Source: CAIKZZ01 sp036742455 (GTDB lineage: Bacteria; Pseudomonadota; Gammaproteobacteria; Steroidobacterales; Steroidobacteraceae). From it: a DNA stretch of 64,000 nt. The stretch is from positions 99,185 through 163,184 of the forward strand of contig DAINQU010000005.1 in assembly GCA_036742455.1 (NCBI GenBank), read 5' to 3'. Position 1 is the stretch's first letter. Each line of letters opens with the position of its first letter. The notes beneath the pieces were generated by a model. The model saw only the letters and a list, made by a program, of their open reading frames with translations, was not told the origin of the DNA and made no database searches. Shown here in pieces: positions 24,659-32,623 of this stretch. A program made the translations under genes and the position numbers.

Positions 24659-26839
24659 ATGACGAGTTTCATCGGCGCGCGTCATCGCGCGTCACATTTC
24701 TTTTTTCCGCGTGTACTCGCAGGGGCTGTGGCCTGCGCCGTCAGCCTATCGGCGTTCAGCGCGGCCGAATCACCGGCGGGCACCTTGGATGACGTCATCG
24801 TCACCGCATCGCTGCGCCCTACCTCTGACCTCAGCACCGCAGCGAGCATCAGCGTTTTAGAAGGCGCGGCCCTGCAAGGGGGCGGCGACCAGCACTTTGA
24901 GAACGTACTCGCGTCGGTTCCAAATCTGAATTTCGCGGCCGGCACGAACCGAGCCCGGTATTTCCAATTACGCGGTATCGGCGAACTGGATCAATACGAA
25001 GGCGCACCCAATCCCTCCGTCGGTCTGCTGGTCGACGACATCGACTTCAGTGGTCTGGGATCCATGGCAACACTGTTCGACATGGATCGAATCGAGGTCT
25101 TGCGGGGCCCGCAAGGAACCCGCTACGGCGCGAACGCTCTGGCGGGCCTGATTTACATGACCAGCGCCGCGCCATTGGAGGATTTCGGTGCGCGCTTTGA
25201 GGTCGGCGCGGGGGATTACGGCACACGAACCACCGGCGCCGTGATCACAGGACCGGTCAGCGACTGGAATTCCTCTTTTCGGGTCGCGGCCCAGCGGTAC
25301 ACGTCGGATGGCTACATCCGCAACGATTACCTTCAGCGCAACGATACGAACGGTCGCGATGAGACGACTTTGCGCGGTCGCTGGCATTGGGCGGCAACGC
25401 CGTCCGTCGGCGTGGATGTCTCGTTTCTTCATGTCGCCATCGACGACGGGTACGACGCTTTTTCCCCCGAAAATGGCCGCACGACGCACTCGGACAAGCC
25501 CGGTGTAGACGTTCAACATTCCAACGGACTCTCCGTGCGGACATCGTGGACCCAAGACGACGGCCGAACACTGACCGCGATCGGTACGTGGGCTGACTCC
25601 CAGATCGTCTACAGCTACGACGGAGACTGGGGCAATCCCGTCTACTGGGCCCCCTACGTTTACGACTTTACGGAAGTTCAACATCGCCATCGGACCACGC
25701 AAAGCGCCGAACTGCGCTTTGCGTCCGCGCCAACAGCGGCCGTTCGTTGGCTGATCGGCGCCTACGCACTCGATCTTCGCGAACATCTGAACGACGACAA
25801 TCTCGGTATCTCTATCGACCCGGTTAACGGGGAATACGATCTGAATACCGTTCTGAACTCGGGATACGAATCGCGCACCGTGTCGCTCTTCGGCGTGCTG
25901 GACGGCGATTTCAATGCCAAGACCCACTGGTCTATGGGACTGCGCGCAGAGCATCACGCGTCCGACTACAGCGATGCGTTGCTCGACCGGATCGCAGCCG
26001 CGTCGAGCAGCCATACGTTCGCGCCCGCCGAGAACCTCACCGGTGGCCATCTATCGATCGTCCACGATCTGGATGATCATCACAGCGTGTACGGGCAACT
26101 CTCGCGCGGCTACAAAGCGGGTGGATTCAATCTCAGTCAAGGACTCGCACCGTCGGAGGTCACGTTCCGGCCCGAATTCGACTGGAATCTGGAAGTCGGT
26201 TACAAATCGCGCGGCGAACGACTCAACGCAGACACGGATGTATTTGTGGTGTCCCGCGATAGCGCGCAACTGCGCAGCAGCGTGCAGACCGACCCCATGA
26301 ATCCGAACAGTTTCATTTTCTACACCGGCAACGCCGCGAATGGACTCGATTACGGTCTCGAATCGACGGTGCGTTATCGCTTCAATCCATTTCTGACGAC
26401 CGGCGGCAGTGTCGGTTTGCTACACACCGAATTTCACAACTACGTGAGAGTCGGTGATACCGGGACGATGAGCGTATCGCGGGAGCTACCGAACGCACCG
26501 CGAGTCAATGGATCCCTGTTCGCCGAGGTACGTAACGCCGCGGGTTATTACGGGCGCCTAGACCTGTCAGGCATGAGCGGCTTTTACTACGACCTGCCTC
26601 CCAACCCGACACGCTCCGGCGGCTATGCGCTCGGTCATTTGCGCCTCGGCGTGGATACGCCACGTTGGTCGGCGGATTTCTATGTGCGAAATGTGACCAA
26701 CCGGACCTATGTTACGCGCGGCTTCTATTTCGGACTGGTGCCGCCGGATTATCCGAACCGCCTGTACGTTCAACTCGGCGATCCCCGCACATGGGGTCTT
26801 CAGGTCAAGGTGCGAGTCGGCAGTTTAGTCGGCCACTGA
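24659..26839 (+). CDS. TonB-dependent outer-membrane receptor under TPP control (probable thiamine uptake)
   Basis: A 726-residue outer-membrane receptor. The ATG at 24659 sits eight bases after AGGGAG in the riboswitch; a GTG at 24650 would overlap that site and is rejected. A signal peptide (to about residue 37, SAFSAAES) precedes the TonB-box/plug region (DDVIVTASLR; RIEVLRGPQGTRYGANALAGLIYMT) and a C-terminal beta-barrel whose last strand reads TWGLQVKVRVGS. The riboswitch suggests it imports thiamine or a thiamine precursor across the outer membrane. No inner-membrane thiamine transporter is in the window. It converges on alr with a two-base gap and no visible terminator. Confidence 0.93.
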   Translation: MTSFIGARHRASHFFFPRVLAGAVACAVSLSAFSAAESPAGTLDDVIVTASLRPTSDLSTAASISVLEGAALQGGGDQHFENVLASVPNLNFAAGTNRARYFQLRGIGELDQYEGAPNPSVGLLVDDIDFSGLGSMATLFDMDRIEVLRGPQGTRYGANALAGLIYMTSAAPLEDFGARFEVGAGDYGTRTTGAVITGPVSDWNSSFRVAAQRYTSDGYIRNDYLQRNDTNGRDETTLRGRWHWAATPSVGVDVSFLHVAIDDGYDAFSPENGRTTHSDKPGVDVQHSNGLSVRTSWTQDDGRTLTAIGTWADSQIVYSYDGDWGNPVYWAPYVYDFTEVQHRHRTTQSAELRFASAPTAAVRWLIGAYALDLREHLNDDNLGISIDPVNGEYDLNTVLNSGYESRTVSLFGVLDGDFNAKTHWSMGLRAEHHASDYSDALLDRIAAASSSHTFAPAENLTGGHLSIVHDLDDHHSVYGQLSRGYKAGGFNLSQGLAPSEVTFRPEFDWNLEVGYKSRGERLNADTDVFVVSRDSAQLRSSVQTDPMNPNSFIFYTGNAANGLDYGLESTVRYRFNPFLTTGGSVGLLHTEFHNYVRVGDTGTMSVSRELPNAPRVNGSLFAEVRNAAGYYGRLDLSGMSGFYYDLPPNPTRSGGYALGHLRLGVDTPRWSADFYVRNVTNRTYVTRGFYFGLVPPDYPNRLYVQLGDPRTWGLQVKVRVGSLVGH

Positions 26840-26841
26840 CT

Positions 26842-27921
26842 TTAGACCACACCGATGTAGCGCCGCTGCAGTCGCGGCGAAAACCGGGTAAGGACCTCGT
26901 ATCCCACCGTGCCCGCAGACTCCGCCACCGACTCGAGGGTCATGGTGGCTCCGAGCAATTCCACGTCATCGCCGACGTGACAACCTTCTGCACCCAGCGC
27001 CGTCACGTCCAACGTCGTTAGATCCATTGAGACGCGCCCGACGATTGGGACCACCTCGCCGTGCAGGTAGCCTGCCCCGCGCCCGCCAAGGGCACGCGGG
27101 AGTCCGTCGGCGTAGCCCGCGCCGACGGTCGCGATTCGCGAACCCGCCGGCAGGACCACGGTAGCGCCATACCCGATGGCTGCAGCCGCGCGGAGCTCGC
27201 GCACTTGCAAGACACGCGCGGTGAGAGAGGCCACCGGTCGGACCGGGTTCGGTCCTTGGGCTTGGGGTCGCCCGCCGTAGAGCGCGATGCCCGGCCGAAC
27301 CACGTCGCCTTGATAGTCCGGCCCAAGCCAAATACCCGCTGAATTGCCAATACTGGTGGGCACACCGGGAAAAGCGCCTCGTATACGGGCGAATGCCGCC
27401 AGCTGGTCCGCATTCAAGGGGTGCGTCGGGTCGTCCGCACAGGCGAGATGGGTCAGCAACAGTTCGGGCCGAAACGCCAGAAACGCGCCGCTCGCGGCCA
27501 AGGACTCTACATCTCCCGCAGAAAGCCCGGCGCGCGTCATACCCGTGTCGACTTGCAGTGCCGCGGGGGCGTCGCTGCATTCGCGGATCCACTCCTCCAC
27601 TTCCTGCAGCGTATTGAGCACCGGCACCAAACCGGCGCGACGACAGTCATTGATCGCGCCGGACGCTCCCTCCAGCACGTAGACTCGCGCATCCGGTAGT
27701 ACCGCACGCAGTTCCTGCCCTTCGAAAAGCGACGACACGAAGAATTCGGCACACCCTTCCTGCGCGAGCCGTCGGGCCACCGGACGGACGCCCAATCCGT
27801 AGGCATTGGCTTTCAGGACGGCCGCCACACGCGACCGTGACGCTTGCTGCCGAACCGTCGCGTAGTTGGCCGCCAAGGCATTCAGGTCAACCGTCAGAAC
27901 TGCCGGCGCATCGCCCACCAT
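26842..27921 (-). CDS. alr: Alanine racemase
   Basis: A 359-residue PLP enzyme interconverting L- and D-alanine for peptidoglycan. PLP-binding Lys37 lies in AAVLKANAYGLG and the second catalytic residue, a tyrosine, in AAAIGYGATVVLP. GRVSMDLTTLDVT is also characteristic. I chose the ATG at 27921 because AGGTGG is at the right distance; GTG codons at 27933 and 27927 in the same frame are alternatives. Together with ald and the Lrp-type gene 3 kb away it suggests an alanine-metabolism neighbourhood, though it may simply supply cell-wall D-alanine. Confidence 0.95.
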   Translation of the reverse strand: MVGDAPAVLTVDLNALAANYATVRQQASRSRVAAVLKANAYGLGVRPVARRLAQEGCAEFFVSSLFEGQELRAVLPDARVYVLEGASGAINDCRRAGLVPVLNTLQEVEEWIRECSDAPAALQVDTGMTRAGLSAGDVESLAASGAFLAFRPELLLTHLACADDPTHPLNADQLAAFARIRGAFPGVPTSIGNSAGIWLGPDYQGDVVRPGIALYGGRPQAQGPNPVRPVASLTARVLQVRELRAAAAIGYGATVVLPAGSRIATVGAGYADGLPRALGGRGAGYLHGEVVPIVGRVSMDLTTLDVTALGAEGCHVGDDVELLGATMTLESVAESAGTVGYEVLTRFSPRLQRRYIGVV

Positions 27922-28061
27922 CGTCACTACCACCTGCTGAACCGGGACGTCCCGGGAGGGGCAGTGTAAGGGGCCTTCGGTTTACCTGCGAGGCCGCTTC
28001 TGCGAACGATCGGGGTCTGCTAGCGTGTGAACCAAGATCAGCCCCTCCTATGGAGTAGACG

Positions 28062-28448
28062 ATGAACGCGCCGACCGAAGCTCGCTTTGATGCCAATGAA
28101 CTGTACCGCGAGGATGTTTACACCGACCGCCGTGTGGGCACACTGCGCGTCCTAACGCCCGTCACCCCCGACGGTGCCCCAGACACGGCGCGCCGCACCC
28201 TGTACATCGGCCAGGTGTCGGTGTCGACTCCGATGGGAACACTGCCCATCAGTTTTGAACTGGAGAGCGCACAGACGCTCGCCGCCGCGATTGACGGGTT
28301 TGGCGAGGGCGCCAATCGTGCCGTCGAAGACACCATGCGCGAACTCCAGCAAATGCGTCGGGAAGCCGCGTCCCAGATCGTCATACCCGAAGCGGGCGGC
28401 GGCCTGGGCGGTCCCGCCGGCGGCGGCGGCCGAATCCGGATGCCGTGA
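28062..28448 (+). CDS. Conserved hypothetical cytoplasmic protein
   Basis: A 128-residue protein I do not recognise as a named family. It has no signal peptide or membrane segment. It opens with ARFDANELYREDVYTDRRVGTLRVLTPV, has a beta-rich middle (RRTLYIGQVSVSTPMGTLPI), a helical acidic part (AVEDTMRELQQMRREA) and a Gly-rich C-terminal tail (GGGLGGPAGGGG). TATGGAG precedes the ATG. It ends 16 bases before modB and may share its transcript, but nothing shows a link to molybdate. Confidence 0.7.
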   Translation: MNAPTEARFDANELYREDVYTDRRVGTLRVLTPVTPDGAPDTARRTLYIGQVSVSTPMGTLPISFELESAQTLAAAIDGFGEGANRAVEDTMRELQQMRREAASQIVIPEAGGGLGGPAGGGGRIRMP

Positions 28449-28464
28449 CCGGTCGGCTGTCGCC

Positions 28465-29154
28465 GTGCTGACACCGGCTGAAATCGATGCCCTGCGCCTG
28501 AGCGTCGTCGTCGCCGCATGGAGCGTGTGTATCACGCTCCCGGTGGCGGTCGCGCTCGCCTGGTTATTAGTGCGCGGGCGTTTTATAGGCCGGTCGATCA
28601 TCGATGCGGCCGTGCATTTGCCGCTGGTATTGCCGCCGGTGGTGGTCGGTTATCTGTTACTGCTCGCTCTCGGTCGGCACGGCGTGATCGGTCATTGGCT
28701 GGATCAAGTCCTGCACATTCGACTGGCCTTCACAACGGCCGGCGCCGTGGCCGCGACAGCGGTCATGACGCTACCGTTGATCGTGCGCTCCGTCCGTCTC
28801 GTGCTCGAAGGAGTCGACACGGGCTTGGAACAGGCGGCTCGTACGCTCGGTGCGGGCGGATGGGACCGTTTCGTCACCATCACCCTGCCCTTGATGGCAC
28901 CGGGCATCCTCGCAGGGGCCATCACGGCATTTGCGGCCGGGCTCGGCGAATTCGGTGCCGTGATCACCTTTGCGAGCAATATCCCCGGGGAGACGCGCAC
29001 GTTGCCGCTCGCGTTGTACACGGCGCTGCAGTCGCCCGAGGGCGATGCGAGTGCGGCGCGTTTGGCAGTACTCTCAGTGCTCCTGGGTGTGGGCGGACTG
29101 GTCGCTGCTGAAGGGTTGTCCCGTTCGCTCCGTCGGCGCTTGGGACGGTATTGA
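28465..29154 (+). CDS. modB: Molybdate ABC transporter permease
   Basis: A 229-residue inner-membrane permease with about five hydrophobic segments, the same length as E. coli ModB. The GTG at 28465 (VLTPAEIDALRLSVVVA) is chosen by homology; the longer frame runs through the preceding gene. The ATPase-contacting loop is EQAARTLGAGGWDRFVTITLPLMAPG, followed by GLGEFGAVITFASNIPGETRTLPLA, typical of ModB/CysT-type permeases. Its stop overlaps the modC ATG by one base. No modA binding-protein gene is adjacent. Confidence 0.92.
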   Translation: MLTPAEIDALRLSVVVAAWSVCITLPVAVALAWLLVRGRFIGRSIIDAAVHLPLVLPPVVVGYLLLLALGRHGVIGHWLDQVLHIRLAFTTAGAVAATAVMTLPLIVRSVRLVLEGVDTGLEQAARTLGAGGWDRFVTITLPLMAPGILAGAITAFAAGLGEFGAVITFASNIPGETRTLPLALYTALQSPEGDASAARLAVLSVLLGVGGLVAAEGLSRSLRRRLGRY

Positions 29155-30254
29155 TGTTACGAATGGATCTGCGTATCCGGCGTGCGCCGTTCGAAATGTC
29201 GGCGAGCCTTGCACTCCCCACACCGGGTATCACGGCCTTATTCGGCCGCTCCGGTGCCGGCAAAACGACGCTCGCACACGCGATTGCCGGGCTCGTGCCT
29301 AGCGAGGGATTTCTGGAACTGGACGGCGAGGTGCTCCTCGATTCGTCGCGCGGATGGTGTGTCGCCAGCGAAAGGCGCCGCATCGGCTGTGTCTTTCAAG
29401 ACGCCCGACTGTTTCCGCACCTCGATGTCTCGCAGAATTTGCTCTACGGACTGCGACGTCAGTCGGGCACCCGGTATGCGCAGTGGGATGATGTCATCCC
29501 GTTATTGGGCTTGGAGAGCCTGCTGAGACGTCGACCGCATCAGTTATCGGGCGGTGAAAAGCAACGTGTGGCACTCGGTCGCGCCTTGCTCGCGCAACCA
29601 AGGCTTTTGATCCTCGACGAGCCACTCGCCTCGATTGATCAAGTCCGTCGCGAAGATGTACTCCCCTACCTCGAGCAGCTACGGGATCGTTACCGTCTGC
29701 CGATGCTGTACGTCAGTCATCAGTATGAGGAGGTGCTGCGACTGGCCGCCCATGTTGTCCTGATAGAAGGCGGTGCGATTCTCGCCCACGACACGCCCTC
29801 GGCGCTGAGTCTGTCGCCGATATTTCGTGCGCGTGTCGGCGCGCTGGGGGTGGGCTCGGTGGTCGAGTGCGACGTGGTCGGCTCGGATCCTGCGACGGGG
29901 CTCATGACCGTCGGGCTCGGCGGACACACGCTGCGACTCACGCACCAGAAGGGCGACGCTGTGGGGGGCCGCGTGCGTCTGCATGTTCTCGCCAATGAAG
30001 TCATTTTGGCCACCGAGGCGCCCGTGGGCTTGTCGGTGCGCAATGCCTTACCGGGCAGCATCGAGTCCATCGATGAGGAGTCCGATGGGCTCGTACTGGC
30101 GACCGTCAGGGTAGGCTCGGAGCGGCTGCTCTCGCGCATCACACAGGCGGCCGTCGTGGAACTCGGACTGGTGCCAGGACGCCCGGTTTGGGCGCTCATC
30201 AAAGCAGCATCGCTGTCGCAGGGCCGATACCACCTGGATCCGGCGACTCGGTAG
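29154..30254 (+). CDS. modC: Molybdate ABC transporter ATP-binding protein
   Basis: A 366-residue ATPase that powers molybdate import. Walker A is GRSGAGKTTL, the signature is LSGGEKQRVALGRALL and Walker B is LLILDEPLASID. The C-terminal part (about residues 290-360, with NALPGSIESI) is a molybdate-binding MOP-like domain, which separates ModC from other importer ATPases. The ATG at 29154 overlaps the modB TGA; a TTG one codon upstream is possible. A strong terminator follows. Confidence 0.93.
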   Translation: MLRMDLRIRRAPFEMSASLALPTPGITALFGRSGAGKTTLAHAIAGLVPSEGFLELDGEVLLDSSRGWCVASERRRIGCVFQDARLFPHLDVSQNLLYGLRRQSGTRYAQWDDVIPLLGLESLLRRRPHQLSGGEKQRVALGRALLAQPRLLILDEPLASIDQVRREDVLPYLEQLRDRYRLPMLYVSHQYEEVLRLAAHVVLIEGGAILAHDTPSALSLSPIFRARVGALGVGSVVECDVVGSDPATGLMTVGLGGHTLRLTHQKGDAVGGRVRLHVLANEVILATEAPVGLSVRNALPGSIESIDEESDGLVLATVRVGSERLLSRITQAAVVELGLVPGRPVWALIKAASLSQGRYHLDPATR

Positions 30255-30280
30255 TTGCGATCCGGAGTGCCTTCAAACGA

Positions 30281-30304
30281 AAAGGGCCGCTTTCGCGGCC
30301 CTTT
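30281..30304. terminator. Intrinsic terminator between modC and the RRM gene
   Basis: A perfect 10-bp stem (AAAGGGCCGC at 30281-30290 with GCGGCCCTTT at 30295-30304) encloses a TTTC tetraloop. The T-run is short on both sides. It lies between convergent stops and probably serves both transcripts. Confidence 0.8.
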
Positions 30305-30346
30305 CCATGAGGTCATCTGTAGCAACCCGGGTGGGTTGCGTTCAGA

Positions 30347-30748
30347 TTACCAGCGGCCGCCGCCGCCACCGCCGCCGTAGCCGCCGCCACCGCCGCCGCC
30401 GCCGCCATCACGGCCGCCGCGGAAGCCGCCGCCACCGCCACCGCCGCTACGGAAGCCGCCGCCGCCGCCGCCGCTGCGGAAGCCACCGCCGCCGCCGCCG
30501 CCGCCCGTGCGCTCCTGCGCTTCGTTAACGCGGAGCGGACGACCGCCCATGTTCTGGCCATTCAGGGTCGCAATGGCGCGCTGCGCATCGGCGCTCGGCA
30601 TTTCGACGAAGCCAAAGCCGCGCGGACGGCCCGTCTCACGGTCGTTGATCAGGGCAACGGAGTCCACCTTGCCATGCTGTTCGAACAGCTGGCGAACGGC
30701 AGCCTCGTCGGCCGAAAACGGCAGGTTGCCCACATAAATCTTGGTCAT
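30347..30748 (-). CDS. Glycine-rich RNA-binding protein (single RRM)
   Basis: A 133-residue protein with one RNA-recognition motif at residues 1-80 (RNP2 KIYVGNLPFS, RNP1 RGFGFVEMP) followed by an almost pure glycine tail of about 50 residues broken by FRSGG and FRGG. Such bacterial proteins resemble cold-induced cyanobacterial Rbp and plant GRP proteins and are thought to act as RNA chaperones; that is by analogy. The ATG at 30748 is preferred; a GTG at 30760 is possible. A candidate promoter is at 30787-30814. Confidence 0.92.
   Translation of the reverse strand: MTKIYVGNLPFSADEAAVRQLFEQHGKVDSVALINDRETGRPRGFGFVEMPSADAQRAIATLNGQNMGGRPLRVNEAQERTGGGGGGGGFRSGGGGGGFRSGGGGGGGFRGGRDGGGGGGGGGYGGGGGGGRW
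30355..30507 (-). repeat. GGC/GCC trinucleotide-rich repeat encoding the polyglycine tail
   Basis: About 150 bases are almost entirely CCGCC-type repeats on the plus strand, coding for runs of glycine in the RRM protein. The repeat is imperfect and in frame, so slippage would change tail length without shifting frame if it occurs in multiples of three. Confidence 0.85.
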
Positions 30749-31099
30749 TGATGCAATCACTCTCTGAAGAAAGGCTCCGCGGCGGTACTTTATCCGCTAC
30801 GACGAAACCGACAATCAATGCGGGGCACCCGAACCGGGGCGTGAAGGCAAAAGCCCTGCACTCCGGAGGCGGCGTACACCGCGACCCTGGATCGGACCAC
30901 CCTTCGCTTCAGTGACTGCGCCGTTACGGAGAACCCGGACGGCCTAGGACAGAAAACGAGAAAGAGACACGAACCTGCGATTAAGGTAACCCATCCAGTA
31001 CACAAAAGCCATCTATATGCGCGATAAAGCGTTAGAGGTCGCTTTTGGAACAGGATTGTCGCCCCAGAATGGCACCATCGGGACCGCCACGGAGGCCTG
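30749..31099. other. Divergent control region of the RRM gene and glpD
   Basis: This 351-base noncoding region has a plausible minus-strand promoter for the RRM gene: TTGTCG (complement of 30809-30814), a 16-base spacer and TAAAGT (complement of 30787-30792). On the plus side GGAGG lies six bases before the glpD ATG. I found no convincing GlpR-type operator or other motif. Confidence 0.4.
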
Positions 31100-32608
31100 A
31101 TGCCCACTCCCCCCGCACACCAAGCTACCACTCACTGTGACGTTCTCGTCGTGGGTGGCGGCATTAATGGGGTTGGCATTGCACGCGATGCCGCCGGGAG
31201 TGGCTACTCCGTTGTTTTGGCGGAACGCGATGATCTGGCCTCGCACACGTCGTCCGCCAGCACCAAGCTCATCCACGGCGGCCTGCGCTATCTTGAGCAC
31301 TATGAATTCTCGCTGGTCCGCAAAGCGCTTGCGGAGCGGGAAGTCCTCCTAGCCGCCGCGCCTCACATCACGTGGCCCTTGCGATTTGTACTGCCGCACG
31401 AGCCCCACTTACGGCCTGCCCTGCTGATACGAGCCGGGTTGTTTCTGTACGACCATTTAGCCCGACGCCGACGCCTAGCCGGTTCACAGGGGATAGACCT
31501 TGGAAGCCACATCGCGGGGGCAGCCTTGCGGCAGTCTCACCGCAAAGGTTTCGTCTACTCCGACATGTGGGTTGACGACGCGCGACTGGTCGTCCTCAAT
31601 GCGATGGATGCCCGCGAACGGGGTGCCGAGATTTTGACTCGCACGGCCTGCACCCATCTCACGCGCGACGGTGACGGTTGGCTCGCAACCCTGAGCGGTC
31701 GGCACGCTCGCACCGTCCGCGCGCGGGCCGTGGTGAATGCCGCCGGCCCGTGGGCGGATCGTTTTCTTGCGCAGGCCACCCCGGTCCGTGCGCAACGAAG
31801 CGTACGCTTGGTCAAAGGCAGTCACATCATCGTGCCGCGCCTGTTCGACCACGACTACGCGTACATTTTTCAGAACGCAGACCGTCGCATCGTCTTTGCG
31901 ATCCCTTATGAGCACGATTACACGCTCATCGGCACGACGGACGTGGAATATCACGGAGACCCCGCGAGCGTAGCGATCGACGCTGACGAAACACGTTATC
32001 TCTGCGCCGTCGCGAGTGAATATTTTCGTCGTACCGTCGCCCCGACGGACGTCGTTCATACCTATTCCGGTGTCCGCCCCCTGTTAGAAGACGAGTCCTC
32101 CGATCCCTCGGCCGTGACGCGCGATTACACGCTGGAGCTGGAGGCCAACGGCGCTCCAATGCTCTCCGTCTTTGGCGGCAAGATCACGACATATCGCCGC
32201 CTCGCTGAAGAGGCCATGCAGCAGCTTGGACACGCGCTCGGCGATGTGCACCGACCGTGGACAGCGCACGCCCCGTTACCCGGCGGCGACTTCGGTTGTA
32301 CCGACGCTGATCTGATCGCGTTCCGGATGCGCTTGCACGCCCAATACCCGCAACTTCCCGCGCGACTTCTGGATCGTGTCGCACGAAGTTACGGCACGCG
32401 CGCCACGCGCTGGTTGGGCGACGGCTCCGCCGCCACACTCGGCGCCGAGGTCATGCCCGGACTGTACGAAGCCGAGCTGCGTTACCTCATGGTCGAGGAA
32501 TGGGCTTGCACGGGTGAAGACATCCTGCGACGGCGCAGCAAATTGGCGCTGCATCTACCGCCTGACGCAGAACGCATCATCGATGACTGGATCGCACGCC
32601 AACCCTGA
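31100..32608 (+). CDS. glpD: Aerobic glycerol-3-phosphate dehydrogenase
   Basis: A 502-residue membrane-associated flavoprotein that oxidises glycerol-3-phosphate to dihydroxyacetone phosphate and feeds electrons to quinone. The FAD motif VVGGGINGVGIARDAAGSG is at the N-terminus, followed by SSASTKLIHGGLRYLEHYEF, VNAAGPWADRFL and SVFGGKITTYRRLAE, all hallmarks of GlpD. Length equals E. coli GlpD. It lies 15 bases upstream of glpK, so the pair forms a glycerol-use operon; glpF and glpR are not in the window. Confidence 0.96.
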   Translation: MPTPPAHQATTHCDVLVVGGGINGVGIARDAAGSGYSVVLAERDDLASHTSSASTKLIHGGLRYLEHYEFSLVRKALAEREVLLAAAPHITWPLRFVLPHEPHLRPALLIRAGLFLYDHLARRRRLAGSQGIDLGSHIAGAALRQSHRKGFVYSDMWVDDARLVVLNAMDARERGAEILTRTACTHLTRDGDGWLATLSGRHARTVRARAVVNAAGPWADRFLAQATPVRAQRSVRLVKGSHIIVPRLFDHDYAYIFQNADRRIVFAIPYEHDYTLIGTTDVEYHGDPASVAIDADETRYLCAVASEYFRRTVAPTDVVHTYSGVRPLLEDESSDPSAVTRDYTLELEANGAPMLSVFGGKITTYRRLAEEAMQQLGHALGDVHRPWTAHAPLPGGDFGCTDADLIAFRMRLHAQYPQLPARLLDRVARSYGTRATRWLGDGSAATLGAEVMPGLYEAELRYLMVEEWACTGEDILRRRSKLALHLPPDAERIIDDWIARQP

Positions 32609-32623
32609 AATTCCGGAGGCCGG

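Noticed and set aside
24968..26050. A 360-codon antisense open frame within the TPP-controlled receptor gene
   Set aside because: No domain features and entirely nested in a well-supported receptor gene.
30347..30510. Poly-glycine repeat as a tandem DNA repeat or CRISPR-like array
   Set aside because: It is in frame, codes for the tail of an RRM protein, and has no spacer pattern.
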